From positions 310,001 through 374,000 of the forward strand of contig NZ_ATXG01000001.1 of assembly GCF_000421565.1 (NCBI RefSeq): a stretch of DNA of 64,000 bases. Reading direction: 5' to 3'. A program made the position numbers and the translations under genes. The stretch's first letter is position 1. Every line of letters starts with the position of its first letter. This document shows positions 1 through 10,803 of the stretch, in pieces. This DNA is from Agromyces subbeticus DSM 16689. GTDB taxonomy: Bacteria > Actinomycetota > Actinomycetes > Actinomycetales > Microbacteriaceae. Below the pieces are notes generated by a model. It saw only the letters and a program-made list of their open reading frames with translations, was not told where the DNA came from and did not search any database.

Positions 1-1
1 C

Positions 2-283
2 GAGGTGCTGCTCACGCTGCTGCCGCGGGCGCGGGACATCCGCCGTGTCGGTTCGGCCGCGCTGGATCTCTGCGCCGTGGCCGCCGGCCGGCTCGACGCG
101 TACTACGAGCGCGGACTGAACCCGTGGGACCAAGCCGCGGGCGCACTCATCGCCCACGAGGCCGGTGCGCGCGTGGCCGGCCCTGCCGGCGGGGCGGCGA
201 CGTTCGAACTCACGGTCGCTGCTGCGCCCTCCCTGTACGAAGAGCTCGCGGCGACGCTGCGTGAGGCGGGCCTGAACGCCTGA
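2..283 (+). CDS. Inositol monophosphatase family protein, C-terminal part (5' end outside window)
   Basis: The reading frame is already open at the window edge, so only the last 93 or so codons are visible. The fragment carries the end of the inositol-phosphatase fold: an [11 protein letters not shown] strand/helix, then a [10 protein letters not shown] segment. In this family the aspartate of the WDxAAG motif is a metal ligand of the Mg2+-dependent phosphatase site. Members hydrolyse inositol-1-phosphate, histidinol phosphate or similar sugar phosphates in the cytosol, and the fragment does not show which. The gene ends 164 bases before the next CDS. Confidence 0.8.
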   Translation, partial: EVLLTLLPRARDIRRVGSAALDLCAVAAGRLDAYYERGLNPWDQAAGALIAHEAGARVAGPAGGAATFELTVAAAPSLYEELAATLREAGLNA

Positions 284-447
284 GATGGCGGGAGCGGGGA
301 CGGCTCGGCGGCCCGGACCCACACTCCACGTGGCGAGCATCGCCGAGAACGGGTACTGTTTACCAATCTGTTATCTCGGCGGAATGCCGGGATGTTCACC
401 TCCCAAACGTCCTGTCCGCTTCACAACGTCGAGAGTTTCCCCTACAC

Positions 448-2433
448 GTGCTCGAGTCCCCCCTCGTGCCCGACGGTTCATCGCCGGGCACCCAGGCCCC
501 CTTGCGGCCCGAGCGACCCCTGACCCGCCGTGAGTTGCGTGAGCGCGAGGCGGCAGAGTCGCTTCGAGCCGCCGGCGAGTCGGTCCATGTGCAGCCCGCT
601 CATGCGGGCTTCGACGCGGTGTTCCGGGCTCCCGCCGCGATCGCTCCGGCTGCGGCACCAGTCGGGCCGGCGGCACCGGCGGCATCCGCGGCACCGGTGT
701 GGCGACCCGAGTCGGCATGGCAGCCCGAGCCGGTTACCGCGAGTGCTCCCGCCCCCGCTGCTGGGGCGCTCCGGCCTCGACGTGCCCCTTCACCCGCACT
801 CGCCACACCTCCCGCACTTCTCACACCTCCTGCACATCCCGCTCAGATCTTCCAGGCCGAGCCGGTCGACGCTCCCGTCGACAGGAACTCGGCCTTCGCT
901 GTTGCACGACCCGCCGCGCCGGCCGCGCCCGTCGCAGGGCCGCCCGCCGCACCTGTGGCGCCCACGAAGGCCGTAGAGCCAGTCGCATCCACTGCACCCG
1001 CTACACCCGCCCCGCGGGCCGAGATCGCGCCAGACGGCGACGTCGGGTTCGACTCGATCTTCGCCGGCCTCGGCGAGCCCGAACCGGCGAACTCAGACGC
1101 GAGCTCGAACTCGTCGCGTCGCGATCAGCCGTCGAAGCGCTCGACCCGTCCGACTCGTGCCGAGCGCAAGGCCGCGAAGGCCGCGAAGGCCGAAGCTGCG
1201 GCGCTGAAGGCCGCCGAGACCGATGCGGTCACGGCAGGAGCACCGAAGGCCGCCACCTCCGCGGCACCCGGACCCCGCCGCACCGCGTCCGTGAGCGCGC
1301 CGGTCGTCGTCTCGACTGCCGCTCCCGTGGCGACGGCCACTCCGGCCCCCGCCGCCGTGCCGGTCGCGCCTGCCGCGGTGGCGACCACCCCCGACGTCGC
1401 GGCCACGATCGCCGCATCGCGTGACGTGCCCGCCTCGTTCTTCGACGTCGTGCCGGTGGCACCGGCCGATGACGATCACAGCGATGTGTACGTGCAGACG
1501 ACGCCGTGGCAGCCGTCGACGAGCGTCGCACACGAGAGCGACCGAGCCTCGCGGCGATCCGCAGCCGCCGCCGACCTGGCCGCTCACGGCGGCCGCGCCC
1601 GCAGGGCCAACGCCAACGGCACCGCCAGCACGACCGGCACCGGGCCCGCCCGCTCGACCGCGGGCTCGAGCTCGACCGCCGTCGCCCCGGGTCGCCCGCC
1701 GGCCAAGGCCCGCGCGAAGCGCCGCAGCCGCGTGACTCGCGTCGCCAGTGGCTTCGCGGCGATGGGATTCGCCGCGCTGCTCGCCGTCGCGACCTCCGTG
1801 CCCTCGCTCTCGCTGCTCTCGCCGGCCGACGTGCAGGCCATGGCCCTCGAGAGCGCCACCCTCGACAGCGAGCCCGGCCAGCGCGTCGAGATCACGGGCG
1901 GCACGCTCGCCCAGACCGTCGAGCGCGAGGGCTACGAGACGCAGACGATCGACGAGTACGCACGGGCCGCCGGCATTCGCGCCGAGGCCACGTTCACGAA
2001 CAACCCGGCGGGCTCGATCCAGTGGCCCTTCGCCGTCGGCGTGCACATCGGCGACCGGTTCGGCTACCGCGACTGCGCCGGTTGCTCGAGCGACCACGGC
2101 GGTCAGGACTTCAACCCCGGCTACGGCGCCGAGATCCAGGCGATCGCCGACGGTGTCGTGGTGAACTCCACCGACGAGGGCGGATCCCTCGGCGTCGTCA
2201 TGATGATCGACCACGTCATCGACGGCGAGACCGTCACGAGCGTCTACGCCCACATGATCGACGGCTCGCGCCGCTTCCAGGTCGGCGACACCGTGGCCGT
2301 CGGCGACCCCATCGGCCAGACGGGCAACACCGGCATGTCGACCGGCCCGCACCTGCACTTCGAGATCCGCCTCGGCGGCATGAGCGGCACCAAGGTCGAC
2401 CCGCTCGTCTGGCTCTACGACAACACGAACTGA
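448..2433 (+). CDS. Membrane-anchored M23 (LytM-type) peptidase with long Ala/Pro-rich N-terminal region
   Basis: A predicted zinc endopeptidase acting on peptidoglycan cross-links outside the cell. Residues 1-430 are a low-complexity Ala/Pro/Thr-rich, mostly cytosolic region that begins with an LTRRELREREAAE stretch. A basic segment and one hydrophobic helix (about 432-455) follow, then a short linker and an M23 domain at about 530-655. The expected zinc and catalytic residues are present: H550 and D554 (HGGQD), H602 (YAHM), and H635/H637 (HLHFEI). The start is a GTG, the first possible start after the upstream stop. It has no strong ribosome site, so the true start could be further in. Cleavage specificity cannot be read from the sequence. 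Confidence 0.85.
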   Translation: MLESPLVPDGSSPGTQAPLRPERPLTRRELREREAAESLRAAGESVHVQPAHAGFDAVFRAPAAIAPAAAPVGPAAPAASAAPVWRPESAWQPEPVTASAPAPAAGALRPRRAPSPALATPPALLTPPAHPAQIFQAEPVDAPVDRNSAFAVARPAAPAAPVAGPPAAPVAPTKAVEPVASTAPATPAPRAEIAPDGDVGFDSIFAGLGEPEPANSDASSNSSRRDQPSKRSTRPTRAERKAAKAAKAEAAALKAAETDAVTAGAPKAATSAAPGPRRTASVSAPVVVSTAAPVATATPAPAAVPVAPAAVATTPDVAATIAASRDVPASFFDVVPVAPADDDHSDVYVQTTPWQPSTSVAHESDRASRRSAAAADLAAHGGRARRANANGTASTTGTGPARSTAGSSSTAVAPGRPPAKARAKRRSRVTRVASGFAAMGFAALLAVATSVPSLSLLSPADVQAMALESATLDSEPGQRVEITGGTLAQTVEREGYETQTIDEYARAAGIRAEATFTNNPAGSIQWPFAVGVHIGDRFGYRDCAGCSSDHGGQDFNPGYGAEIQAIADGVVVNSTDEGGSLGVVMMIDHVIDGETVTSVYAHMIDGSRRFQVGDTVAVGDPIGQTGNTGMSTGPHLHFEIRLGGMSGTKVDPLVWLYDNTN

Positions 2434-2453
2434 CGCCCGCAGAGAAGGTCGCC

Positions 2454-2825
2454 ATGCGCGAGTCGAGGGATGCCGCGGCGCGCGTGAACTCAGATGTTCG
2501 GCCGAGCGTCCGTCCGCACGTGCACGGCCGCACGGTCGACGATCAGACCCGTTGCGTGCACTACGCGACGCCGGTCGACGTCATCGCCATTCGGTTCGCG
2601 TGCTGCGACCGCTACTACCCTTGCCACGCCTGCCACGAAGAAGCGGAGTCGCACCCGGTGGTGCGGCGGCCGCGCACTGAATGGGAAGCCCCGGGCATTC
2701 TGTGCGGGGTCTGCGGCACCGAGCTCTCGGTCACCGCCTACCGCGATGCCGACTCATGCCCGGTGTGCGCCGCCGACTTCAACCCGCGCTGCCGCCTGCA
2801 CTGGGGCCTCTACTTCGACGAGTAG
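2454..2825 (+). CDS. CHY zinc-finger protein
   Basis: A 123-residue protein rich in Cys and His. The order is a CVHY motif, a CC...CHACH cluster, then a C-x2-C pair (ILCGVC) and a second C-x2-C pair (CPVC), followed by RCRLHW. This is the CHY zinc-finger layout, which binds several zinc ions. Bacterial stand-alone members have no firmly assigned role. The ATG at 2454 is preceded by an AGAGAAGG ribosome site that starts seven bases after the stop of the M23 peptidase gene, so the two are probably co-transcribed. The gene ends five bases before the convergent alpha-glucosidase gene. Confidence 0.8.
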   Translation: MRESRDAAARVNSDVRPSVRPHVHGRTVDDQTRCVHYATPVDVIAIRFACCDRYYPCHACHEEAESHPVVRRPRTEWEAPGILCGVCGTELSVTAYRDADSCPVCAADFNPRCRLHWGLYFDE

Positions 2826-2829
2826 CGGG

Positions 2830-4521
2830 CTACGCCGCGAGCCAGGCCGTCGTGTCGGCGGGCAGCATGCCTCCCTCGAGCGGCTCGCTCGAGAGCAGCA
2901 CCTCGCCGGCGGGCAGCTCGACCGCCGCGTCGCCGGTGTTGGCGACCACGACGACGTCGCCGTTGCGGAACGCCACGATCGACTCGGCGAACCCGGGCAG
3001 CCACTCGAGGGCGCCGGCGCCGAGGTCGCGGGAGCGCCGCAGCGCGAGCGCGCCACGGTAGAGCGAGAGCGTCGAGGTGGGGTCGTCGCGCTGCCGGTCG
3101 CGGGCCAGCGAGGCCCACTGCTCGGGCTGCGGCAGCCACGAGGCATCCGCCGGCCCGAAGCCGTAGGAGGGCGCCGAGCCCTCCCAGGGCAGCGGCACGC
3201 GGCATCCGTCACGGCCGTAGCGCTCGCCGCCGGTGCGGAACCATGTGGGGTCTTGTCGGGCGTCGTCGGGCAGGTGGATGACCTCGGGCAGGCCGAGCTC
3301 CTCGCCCTGGTAGAGGTAGGCCGAGCCCGGCAGAGCGAGCATGAGCGCGGTCGCCGCGCGGGCGCGGCGCAGGCCGGGCGCGTACTCGGGCAGCCCTTTC
3401 GAGCGCGGCCCGAGACCGTGACCCTGCGGGTTCGCCTCGGTGACCGAGAGCCGGGTCGCGTGGCGCACGACGTCGTGGTTCGAGAGCACCCACGTCGACG
3501 GGGCGCCGACCGAGCCGAAGGCGTCGAGCGAGGCGTCGATGACGTGGCGCAGCGCCTCGGCATTCCACGGCGTCTCGAGATAGGCGAAGTTGAAGGCCTG
3601 GTGCATCTCGTCGGGACGCACCCACTTGGCGACGCGGGGGAGCGGGTCGACCCACGCCTCGGCGGCGAGGATGCGTTCGCCGGGGTACTCGTCGAGCAGC
3701 GCGCGCCAATCACGGTAGATGTCGTGCACGCCCTCTTGACCCCAATAGGGCGCGCTGTCGCCGGGCTCGGCCGAGATCTCGGGCTCGAGGGGCACGCCGG
3801 ATGCGGCGGCGGTGACGCCCGCAGCTCCGCCCATGCTGCCGCCCTCGGCCGGCGGGGTGTAGTCGGGCAGGCCTTCGGCCTTGATCATGCCGTGGGCGAC
3901 GTCGACCCTGAAGCCGTCGACGCCGCGATCGAGCCAGAAGCGGAGGATGTCGCGGAACTCTTCGCGCACCTCGTCGTTGGTCCAGTCGAAGTCGGGCTGC
4001 GAGCTGTCGAAGAGGTGCAGGTACCACTGACCGGGCGTGCCGTCGGACTCGAGCACCCGGGTCCAGGCGGGGCCGCCGAAGACCGACTCCCAGTTGTTCG
4101 GCGCCTCGGCGCCGTCGGGGCCGCGGCCGTCGCGGAACAGGTAGCGGGCGCGCTCGGGGCTGCCGGGCGCGGCGGCGAGGGCGGCCTGGAACCACTCGTG
4201 CGCGTCGGACGAGTGGTTGGGCACGAGGTCGACGATGACCCGGATGCCGCGGGCGTGCGCCTCGGCGATCATCGCGTCGAAGTCGTCGAGCGTGCCGAAG
4301 AGCGGGTCGACGTCGCAATAGTCGGCGACGTCGTACCCGGCGTCGCGCTGCGGCGACGTGTAGAACGGCGAGAGCCAGATGGCGTTGATTCCGAGCTCCT
4401 GCAGGGCCACGAGTCGCGACGTGATGCCGGCGAGGTCGCCCATGCCGTCGCCGTTCGCGTCGGCGAAGGACCGCGGGTAGATCTGGTAGATCGCGGCGGT
4501 GCGCCACCATTCGGAAGTCAT
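2830..4521 (-). CDS. GH13 alpha-glucosidase / oligo-1,6-glucosidase-like
   Basis: A 563-residue cytosolic glycosidase predicted to release glucose from imported malto- or isomalto-oligosaccharides. The GH13 conserved regions appear in order: DLVPNHSS, DGFRVDVAHGM with the nucleophile Asp (about residue 206), ILAAEAWV with the acid/base Glu, and LSNHDVVRH with the transition-state His-Asp pair. A beta-sandwich domain C follows. The protein starts MTSEWWRTAAIYQIYPRSF, typical of oligo-1,6-glucosidase and alpha-glucosidase subfamilies, which have about this length. There is no signal peptide. The gene is divergent from the maltose-type ABC operon and both promoters have the same LacI-type operator. 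The ATG at 4521 is chosen over upstream in-frame extension because homology begins there. Confidence 0.9.
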   Translation of the reverse strand: MTSEWWRTAAIYQIYPRSFADANGDGMGDLAGITSRLVALQELGINAIWLSPFYTSPQRDAGYDVADYCDVDPLFGTLDDFDAMIAEAHARGIRVIVDLVPNHSSDAHEWFQAALAAAPGSPERARYLFRDGRGPDGAEAPNNWESVFGGPAWTRVLESDGTPGQWYLHLFDSSQPDFDWTNDEVREEFRDILRFWLDRGVDGFRVDVAHGMIKAEGLPDYTPPAEGGSMGGAAGVTAAASGVPLEPEISAEPGDSAPYWGQEGVHDIYRDWRALLDEYPGERILAAEAWVDPLPRVAKWVRPDEMHQAFNFAYLETPWNAEALRHVIDASLDAFGSVGAPSTWVLSNHDVVRHATRLSVTEANPQGHGLGPRSKGLPEYAPGLRRARAATALMLALPGSAYLYQGEELGLPEVIHLPDDARQDPTWFRTGGERYGRDGCRVPLPWEGSAPSYGFGPADASWLPQPEQWASLARDRQRDDPTSTLSLYRGALALRRSRDLGAGALEWLPGFAESIVAFRNGDVVVVANTGDAAVELPAGEVLLSSEPLEGGMLPADTTAWLAA

Positions 4522-4552
4522 GACCGAAACTGTACGACATCTCGTCACTTGA

Positions 4553-4594
4553 TGGAAACGCTTGCAGTGTGGGAGCTTCACCTGTTGGTTACAA
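4553..4594 (-). promoter_or_regulatory. Putative promoter and LacI-type operator of the alpha-glucosidase gene
   Basis: Read on the minus strand: TTGTAA (4594-4589), a 17-base spacer, CACACT (4571-4566), and overlapping its last base TGCAAGCGTTTCCA (4566-4553). That 14-mer is a LacI-family operator half-palindrome around a central CG. The same order (-35, 17 bases, -10, operator) occurs in the divergent promoter, which supports the call although the -10 is weak. Confidence 0.6.
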
Positions 4595-4620
4595 ACCGGT
4601 ATCGATGCTGGCCCAGCAGT

Positions 4621-4663
4621 TTGGTAAAGGGCCTCGCGCAAGGTATACCTGTAATCGCTTGCA
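4621..4663 (+). promoter_or_regulatory. Putative promoter and LacI-type operator of the maltose ABC operon
   Basis: TTGGTA (4621-4626), a 17-base spacer and TATACC (4644-4649) form a plausible sigma-70-type promoter. It is followed directly by TGTAATCGCTTGCA (4650-4663), a LacI-family operator with a central CG. A bound repressor would cover the transcription start. The regulator is not encoded next to it. Either LacI protein of this window, or one elsewhere, could bind. Confidence 0.65.
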
Positions 4664-4703
4664 TCATGCGGGCAATCCCACGCACACTGAGAAGGGCACA
4701 CCA

Positions 4704-5936
4704 ATGAGGGTGAACACGAAGAGCCTCCTCGCTGCCGGGGCCGTCGCAGTCATCGCGACGCTCGGTCTCGCGAGCTGCTCCGCCGGCGACAGCGGCTCCG
4801 AAGGCGAGGCCTCGTCGAGCGGCACGCTGACGGTCTGGGTCGACGCCGAGCGGGTCGACGCGCTGCAGGCCGCAGCCGACGCGTACTCCGAGGAGAAGGG
4901 CGTGAAGGTCGAGCTCGTCGGCAAGGACAACGCCGACATCAAGGACGACTTCATCCAGCAGGTGCCGACGGGCAAGGGCCCCGACATCACGATGGGTGCG
5001 CACGACTGGCTGGGCGAGCTCTCGACGAACGGCGTCGTCGCCCCGATCGAGCTCGGCGACTCCGCCACCGACTACCTCCCGGTCGCGATCGACGCGTCGA
5101 CCTACGAGGGCACCGTCTACATGCTTCCCTACGCGGTCGAGAACATCGCCGTGCTGCGCAACGCCGACCTCGTTCCCGAGGCCGCCGCGAGCTTCGACGA
5201 CATGATCGCGAAGGGCCAGGCCGCCGGCCTCGCCCAGCCGTTCGTCGTCGAGCAGGGTGCAGAGGGCAACCCCTACCACCTCTACCCGTTCCAGACCGCG
5301 TTCGGTGCTCCCGTCTTCGGCAGCAACGACCAGGGCTACGACCCGACCGACCTGCAGCTCGGCAACGCGGGCGGCGAGCAGTTCGCGACGTGGCTCGGCA
5401 GCCAGGGCAAGAACGGCACCGGCGTCTTCAACACCGACGTCGACGGAGACATCGCCAAGCAGTCCTTCCTCGACGGCACGGCCGCCTTCTGGCTGACCGG
5501 CCCGTGGAACGTCGGCGCAGCGACCGACGCCGGCATCAACGTCGCGATCGACACCGTGCCGAGCCCGACCGCTGAAGCGGCATCGCCGTTCGCCGGCGTC
5601 AAGGGCTTCTTCATCTCCTCCGAGTCGAAGAACAAGGTCGCCGCGAATGACTTCCTCGTCAACTACCTCGGCACCGAAGACGTGCAGCTCGAGCTCTTCG
5701 AGGCCGGCAACGTGCTGCCCGCGCTGAGCGCGGCAGCCGAGACCGCATCGGAAGACCCGATCGTCGCCGGCTTCGCCGCCGTCGGTGCAGAGGCCGTGCC
5801 GATGCCCGCGATTCCCGCCATGGGCGCCGTCTGGCAGTACTGGGGCATCGCCGAGGCCGACATCATCAACGGTGCCGACCCCGTCGCCACCTGGCAGAAG
5901 CTGACCGCCGACGTGCAGGCTGCGATCAGCAAGTAA
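4704..5936 (+). CDS. Maltose/maltodextrin-type ABC transporter substrate-binding lipoprotein
   Basis: A 410-residue solute-binding protein that would capture malto-oligosaccharides outside the membrane and deliver them to the two permeases downstream. It begins with a basic n-region and hydrophobic helix ending in the lipobox LASC, with Cys25 as the lipid-modified residue. A Ser/Gly/Glu-rich linker precedes the family 1 solute-binding fold, which contains the AAFWLTGPWNV segment seen in MalE-like proteins. Its neighbours (GH13 alpha-glucosidase, MalF, MalG, GH13 amylase) support alpha-glucans as substrate. The ATG at 4704 is chosen because it gives a proper signal peptide. The longer upstream frame crosses the promoter. 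Confidence 0.9.
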   Translation: MRVNTKSLLAAGAVAVIATLGLASCSAGDSGSEGEASSSGTLTVWVDAERVDALQAAADAYSEEKGVKVELVGKDNADIKDDFIQQVPTGKGPDITMGAHDWLGELSTNGVVAPIELGDSATDYLPVAIDASTYEGTVYMLPYAVENIAVLRNADLVPEAAASFDDMIAKGQAAGLAQPFVVEQGAEGNPYHLYPFQTAFGAPVFGSNDQGYDPTDLQLGNAGGEQFATWLGSQGKNGTGVFNTDVDGDIAKQSFLDGTAAFWLTGPWNVGAATDAGINVAIDTVPSPTAEAASPFAGVKGFFISSESKNKVAANDFLVNYLGTEDVQLELFEAGNVLPALSAAAETASEDPIVAGFAAVGAEAVPMPAIPAMGAVWQYWGIAEADIINGADPVATWQKLTADVQAAISK

Positions 5937-5947
5937 CGGAAGAGCAG

Positions 5948-5984
5948 CTCCGGGTCGGATGTCGCCGCGACATCCGGCCCGGAG
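5948..5984 (+). terminator. Strong intercistronic hairpin between binding protein and MalF
   Basis: CTCCGGG (5948-5954) pairs with CCCGGAG (5978-5984). After a 2x2 internal mismatch, GGATGTCG (5957-5964) pairs with CGACATCC (5968-5975) around a 3-base loop. No T tract follows, so it is more likely an attenuator or a 3' mRNA stabiliser that keeps binding-protein mRNA in excess of permease mRNA than a full terminator. Confidence 0.65.
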
Positions 5985-6014
5985 CACTCACGTGCGACGA
6001 GAAGAGCGAGCAGC

Positions 6015-7633
<1,619 letters not shown>

Positions 7634-7634
<1 letters not shown>

Positions 7635-8626
7635 TGTCCGCGCAGCAGCCAGTTCCCGGAACGCCGACCGGCCTCGTGGTCGGCGAGATCGATGAGTTCG
7701 CGGATGCCTCGACGCGCGCGAGCACCTCAGTGGGGGGCTCCGCCCCGCGCACGCCGATGCCGCGCAAGCCGTTCCAGTTCGGCCGCTGGTTCCGGGCGAC
7801 CGGCTGGCGCCACATCGTCGGCGTCGTGATGGTGCTCTTCTCGCTGTTCCCGATCGTGTTCGTGATCTCGTCGGCGCTGAATCCGCAGGGCACGCTCACG
7901 GGGTCGAACGCGCTCTTCTCGAAGATCGGCATCGACAGCTTCGTGCGCATCCTCACCGACCCGAAGGTGCCGTTCCTGACCTGGTTCGGGAACACCCTCA
8001 TGATCGCGGGCATCACCGCGGTCGCGACGGTGTTCCTCGGGGCGCTCGCGGCGTACTCCTTCTCGCGCATGCGGTTCACCGGGCGTCGCTTCGGGCTCAT
8101 CTCGATCGTCGTCGTGCAGATGTTCCCGCAGCTGCTCGCGGTGGTCGCGATCTTCCTGCTGATGAGCGCGATCGGCGACTGGTTCCCTGCGATCGGGTTG
8201 AACACGCACGTCGGCCTCATCATGGTCTACCTCGGCGGTGCGCTCGGCGTGAACACGTACCTCATGTACGGCTTCTTCAACACGGTGCCCGCCTCGATCG
8301 ACGAGGCGGCGAAGCTCGACGGCGCAGGGCACGCGCGCATCTTCTTCACGATCATCCTTCGGCTCGTGGCGCCCATTCTCTCGGTCGTGGCGCTGCTCTC
8401 GTTCATCGCGTCGGTCAACGAGTTCGTCGTGGCATCCGTGCTGCTCATCGATACCGAGCAGCAGACGCTCGCCGTGGGTCTCACCAAGCTCGTCTCGAAC
8501 CCGCGCTACGCCGACTGGAGTGCCTTCTCGGCCGGCGCCGTGATCGCGGCTCTGCCCGTGGTGGCGCTCTTCCTCTTCCTGCAGAAGTACATCGTCGGCG
8601 GGCTCACCGCCGGCGCCGTCAAGTAA
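7634..8626 (+). CDS. Maltose-type ABC transporter permease (MalG-like)
   Basis: A 330-residue integral membrane protein. After a cytosolic N-terminal tail of about 55 residues it has six predicted helices and the coupling motif EAAKLDGAGHARIFFTIILR. The C-terminal helix ends in the KYIVGGLTAGAVK tail that is characteristic of MalG proteins. It would form the heterodimeric translocation path with the MalF-like protein. The ATG overlaps the preceding stop by one base (TGATG), implying translational coupling. Assignment to maltodextrin rests on the neighbouring GH13 enzymes and the length of the MalF partner loop. Confidence 0.9.
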
Positions 8627-8636
8627 GCGAGCGGAT

Positions 8637-8652
8637 GCCGCGGAGTCGCGGC
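8637..8652 (+). terminator. Short intercistronic hairpin after malG-like gene
   Basis: GCCGCG (8637-8642) and CGCGGC (8647-8652) form a 6-bp stem around a GAGT loop in the 67-base gap before the amylase gene. A few T residues follow. It may act as a weak attenuator, and it is too short to be sure of. Confidence 0.35.
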
Positions 8653-8693
8653 GCGTTCTCCTGCGTGTCGCACGCGGGTGGAAAGGTGGACCC

Positions 8694-10586
8694 ATGCCCG
8701 AGGCCCTGACACCGCACCATGATGGATCGCCGCTGCATGTCTCGACCCAGGCGCCCTCGCTCGGCGAGGTGGTGCAGGTGCGACTGCGGGTGCCCGAGTC
8801 GTTCGGGCCGCTCGCGTGGGTCGGCACCCGGTCGAACCCGAACCGCGAGCCGCGGTTCGACGAGGCGTCCCTCGTCGAGACGATCGACGGATGGCAGTGG
8901 TGGCAGGCCGCGGTCGAGGTCGAAAACCCCGTGCACGGCTACCGCTGGCTGCTCGTCGGCGCTGACGGGCGTCAGCACTGGCTGAACCAGCTCGGCCTGT
9001 CGGCGGTCGAGGCGCGCGATCACGACGACTTCAAGCTCGTGGCGCACGCGCCGGCGCCCGACTGGGCGGCGTCGAGCGTCATGTACCAGGTGTTCCCCGA
9101 CCGGTTCGCGAAGTCGGAGAATGGGCCGTTCGACGAGCTTCGGGCACGCGATGCGCTGCCCGAGTGGGCGATGCCGGCCGACTGGAGCGACCCCGTCGAC
9201 CCGGTCTACCCCGGCCGTTCGAAGCAGCTCTTCGGCGGCGACCTCGACGGGGTGCGCGAGAAGCTCGACCACCTCGAGTCGCTCGGTGTCGACCTGCTCT
9301 ACCTGACGCCGGTGTTCCCGGCCCGCTCGAACCACCGCTACGACGCCTCGACCTTCGACCTCGTCGACCCTCTGCTCGGCGGCGACGAGGCGCTCGTGCG
9401 GCTCGTCGAGGCGGCGCACGCCCGTGGTATCCGCGTGATCGGCGACCTGACCTCGAACCACTCGGGTGATGCGCACGAGTGGTTCCGCGCGGCGCAGGCT
9501 GACCCGGCGGCGCCCGAGCGCGAGTTCTACGTCTTCCGCGATGAGGCCCAGGGCGGCGGCTACGAGTCGTGGCTCGGCGTGCCGAGCCTTCCGAAGTTCG
9601 ACTGGAACTCCACCGAGCTGCGGCGACGCTTCATCGAGGGCCGCGACTCGGTCGTCGCGCGATTCCTCGCCCCGCCGTTCAATCTCGACGGCTGGCGCAT
9701 CGACGTCGCGAACATGACCGGCAGGCTCGGCGCGACAGACCTGAACGCCGAGGTGCGCCAAACCATCCGCCGCACGATGCTCGAGGTCAACCCCGACACG
9801 ATCCTGCTCGGCGAGTCGACGAACGACGCGGCGAGCGACTTCCAGGGCGACGCCTGGCACGGCGCGATGACCTACACGCCGTTCACCCGGCCGCTGTGGA
9901 GCTGGCTGCTCGAACCCGGCAGCCCGGGCGGCGGCGGCATCGGCTTCGCCCTGCAGCGCGTGCCGGCGTTCACGGGCACCGACTTCCACGCCACGCACCT
10001 GCGGTTCGCCGCCGGGTTCCCGTGGCGCACGCGTCTGGCCACCATGAACGCCCTCGACACGCACGACACCCCGCGGTTCGCCACGCATGCTCGGCCCGGC
10101 ACGGTTCCGGCCGCCGTCGGCCTCGCCGTCACCCTGCCCGGCATCCCCGTGGTCTGGGCGGGCGACGAGTTCGGGTTGACCGGTGAAGACGGTGAGGCGT
10201 CGCGCACGCCGATTCCGTGGGGGAGCGAGGCCTCGGCCGCGGTCGCCCCCGTGCTCGAGCTGTATCGAGACCTGCTGCGGCTGCGTCGCGATCACCCCGT
10301 GCTCGCGAGCGGCGGCATCCGCTGGCTCGCCGTCGACGACGACGCCGTCGCCTTCGTGCGCGAGTCGGCCGACGAGACGGTGCTCGTGGTCGCGTCGAGG
10401 GCGGCAGCGGCGCTCGAGTTCGACGCCGAGGGGCTGGTCGGGTCGGCTGCCGCGACGAGCCTGTTCGGCGACGTGCGGCTCGAGACATCCGCCGGTCGCA
10501 TCACGCTGCAGATCGACGGTGCGGGCTTCGCTGCGGTCGCCCTGCCGGGTGTCGCGACCCCGTCGTGGCAGGGCGTACGCGCATGA
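8694..10586 (+). CDS. CBM34-GH13 amylase, cyclomaltodextrinase/neopullulanase-like
   Basis: A 630-residue enzyme without signal peptide, so it probably acts on imported maltodextrins or cyclodextrins in the cytosol. Residues 1-120 or so resemble the CBM34 N-terminal domain that cyclomaltodextrinases, neopullulanases and maltogenic amylases use for dimerisation. The catalytic barrel starts at SSVMYQVFPDRFA. It shows the GH13 regions DLTSNHSG, DGWRIDVANMTG (nucleophile Asp), ILLGESTND (acid/base Glu) and NALDTHDTPR (His-Asp). Domain C follows. A GGAAAGG ribosome site precedes the ATG. It lies in line with the malE/F/G-like genes after a short hairpin and is likely the last gene of that operon. 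Confidence 0.88.
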   Translation: MPEALTPHHDGSPLHVSTQAPSLGEVVQVRLRVPESFGPLAWVGTRSNPNREPRFDEASLVETIDGWQWWQAAVEVENPVHGYRWLLVGADGRQHWLNQLGLSAVEARDHDDFKLVAHAPAPDWAASSVMYQVFPDRFAKSENGPFDELRARDALPEWAMPADWSDPVDPVYPGRSKQLFGGDLDGVREKLDHLESLGVDLLYLTPVFPARSNHRYDASTFDLVDPLLGGDEALVRLVEAAHARGIRVIGDLTSNHSGDAHEWFRAAQADPAAPEREFYVFRDEAQGGGYESWLGVPSLPKFDWNSTELRRRFIEGRDSVVARFLAPPFNLDGWRIDVANMTGRLGATDLNAEVRQTIRRTMLEVNPDTILLGESTNDAASDFQGDAWHGAMTYTPFTRPLWSWLLEPGSPGGGGIGFALQRVPAFTGTDFHATHLRFAAGFPWRTRLATMNALDTHDTPRFATHARPGTVPAAVGLAVTLPGIPVVWAGDEFGLTGEDGEASRTPIPWGSEASAAVAPVLELYRDLLRLRRDHPVLASGGIRWLAVDDDAVAFVRESADETVLVVASRAAAALEFDAEGLVGSAAATSLFGDVRLETSAGRITLQIDGAGFAAVALPGVATPSWQGVRA

Positions 10587-10686
10587 TCGCACGACGCTGC
10601 GGCGAGGCCCGTGCACACTCGTCGTCACGGTTCGGCGGCACCTCGCAGAAGTGATATCCTCGTACGGTTGCCGATTGTGGCAGCGC

Positions 10687-10758
<72 letters not shown>

Positions 10759-10803
10759 CTGGTTCTCTTCGTTCGACCGTTCGGTCGGGCGGGAAGCCTA
10801 CCC

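Noticed and set aside
284..447. A riboswitch (for example of the ydaO/cyclic-di-AMP type) before the M23 peptidase gene, as seen upstream of some wall hydrolase genes in actinobacteria.
   Set aside because: The conserved core elements of that riboswitch are not present in these 164 bases, and I see no clear paired structure or promoter.
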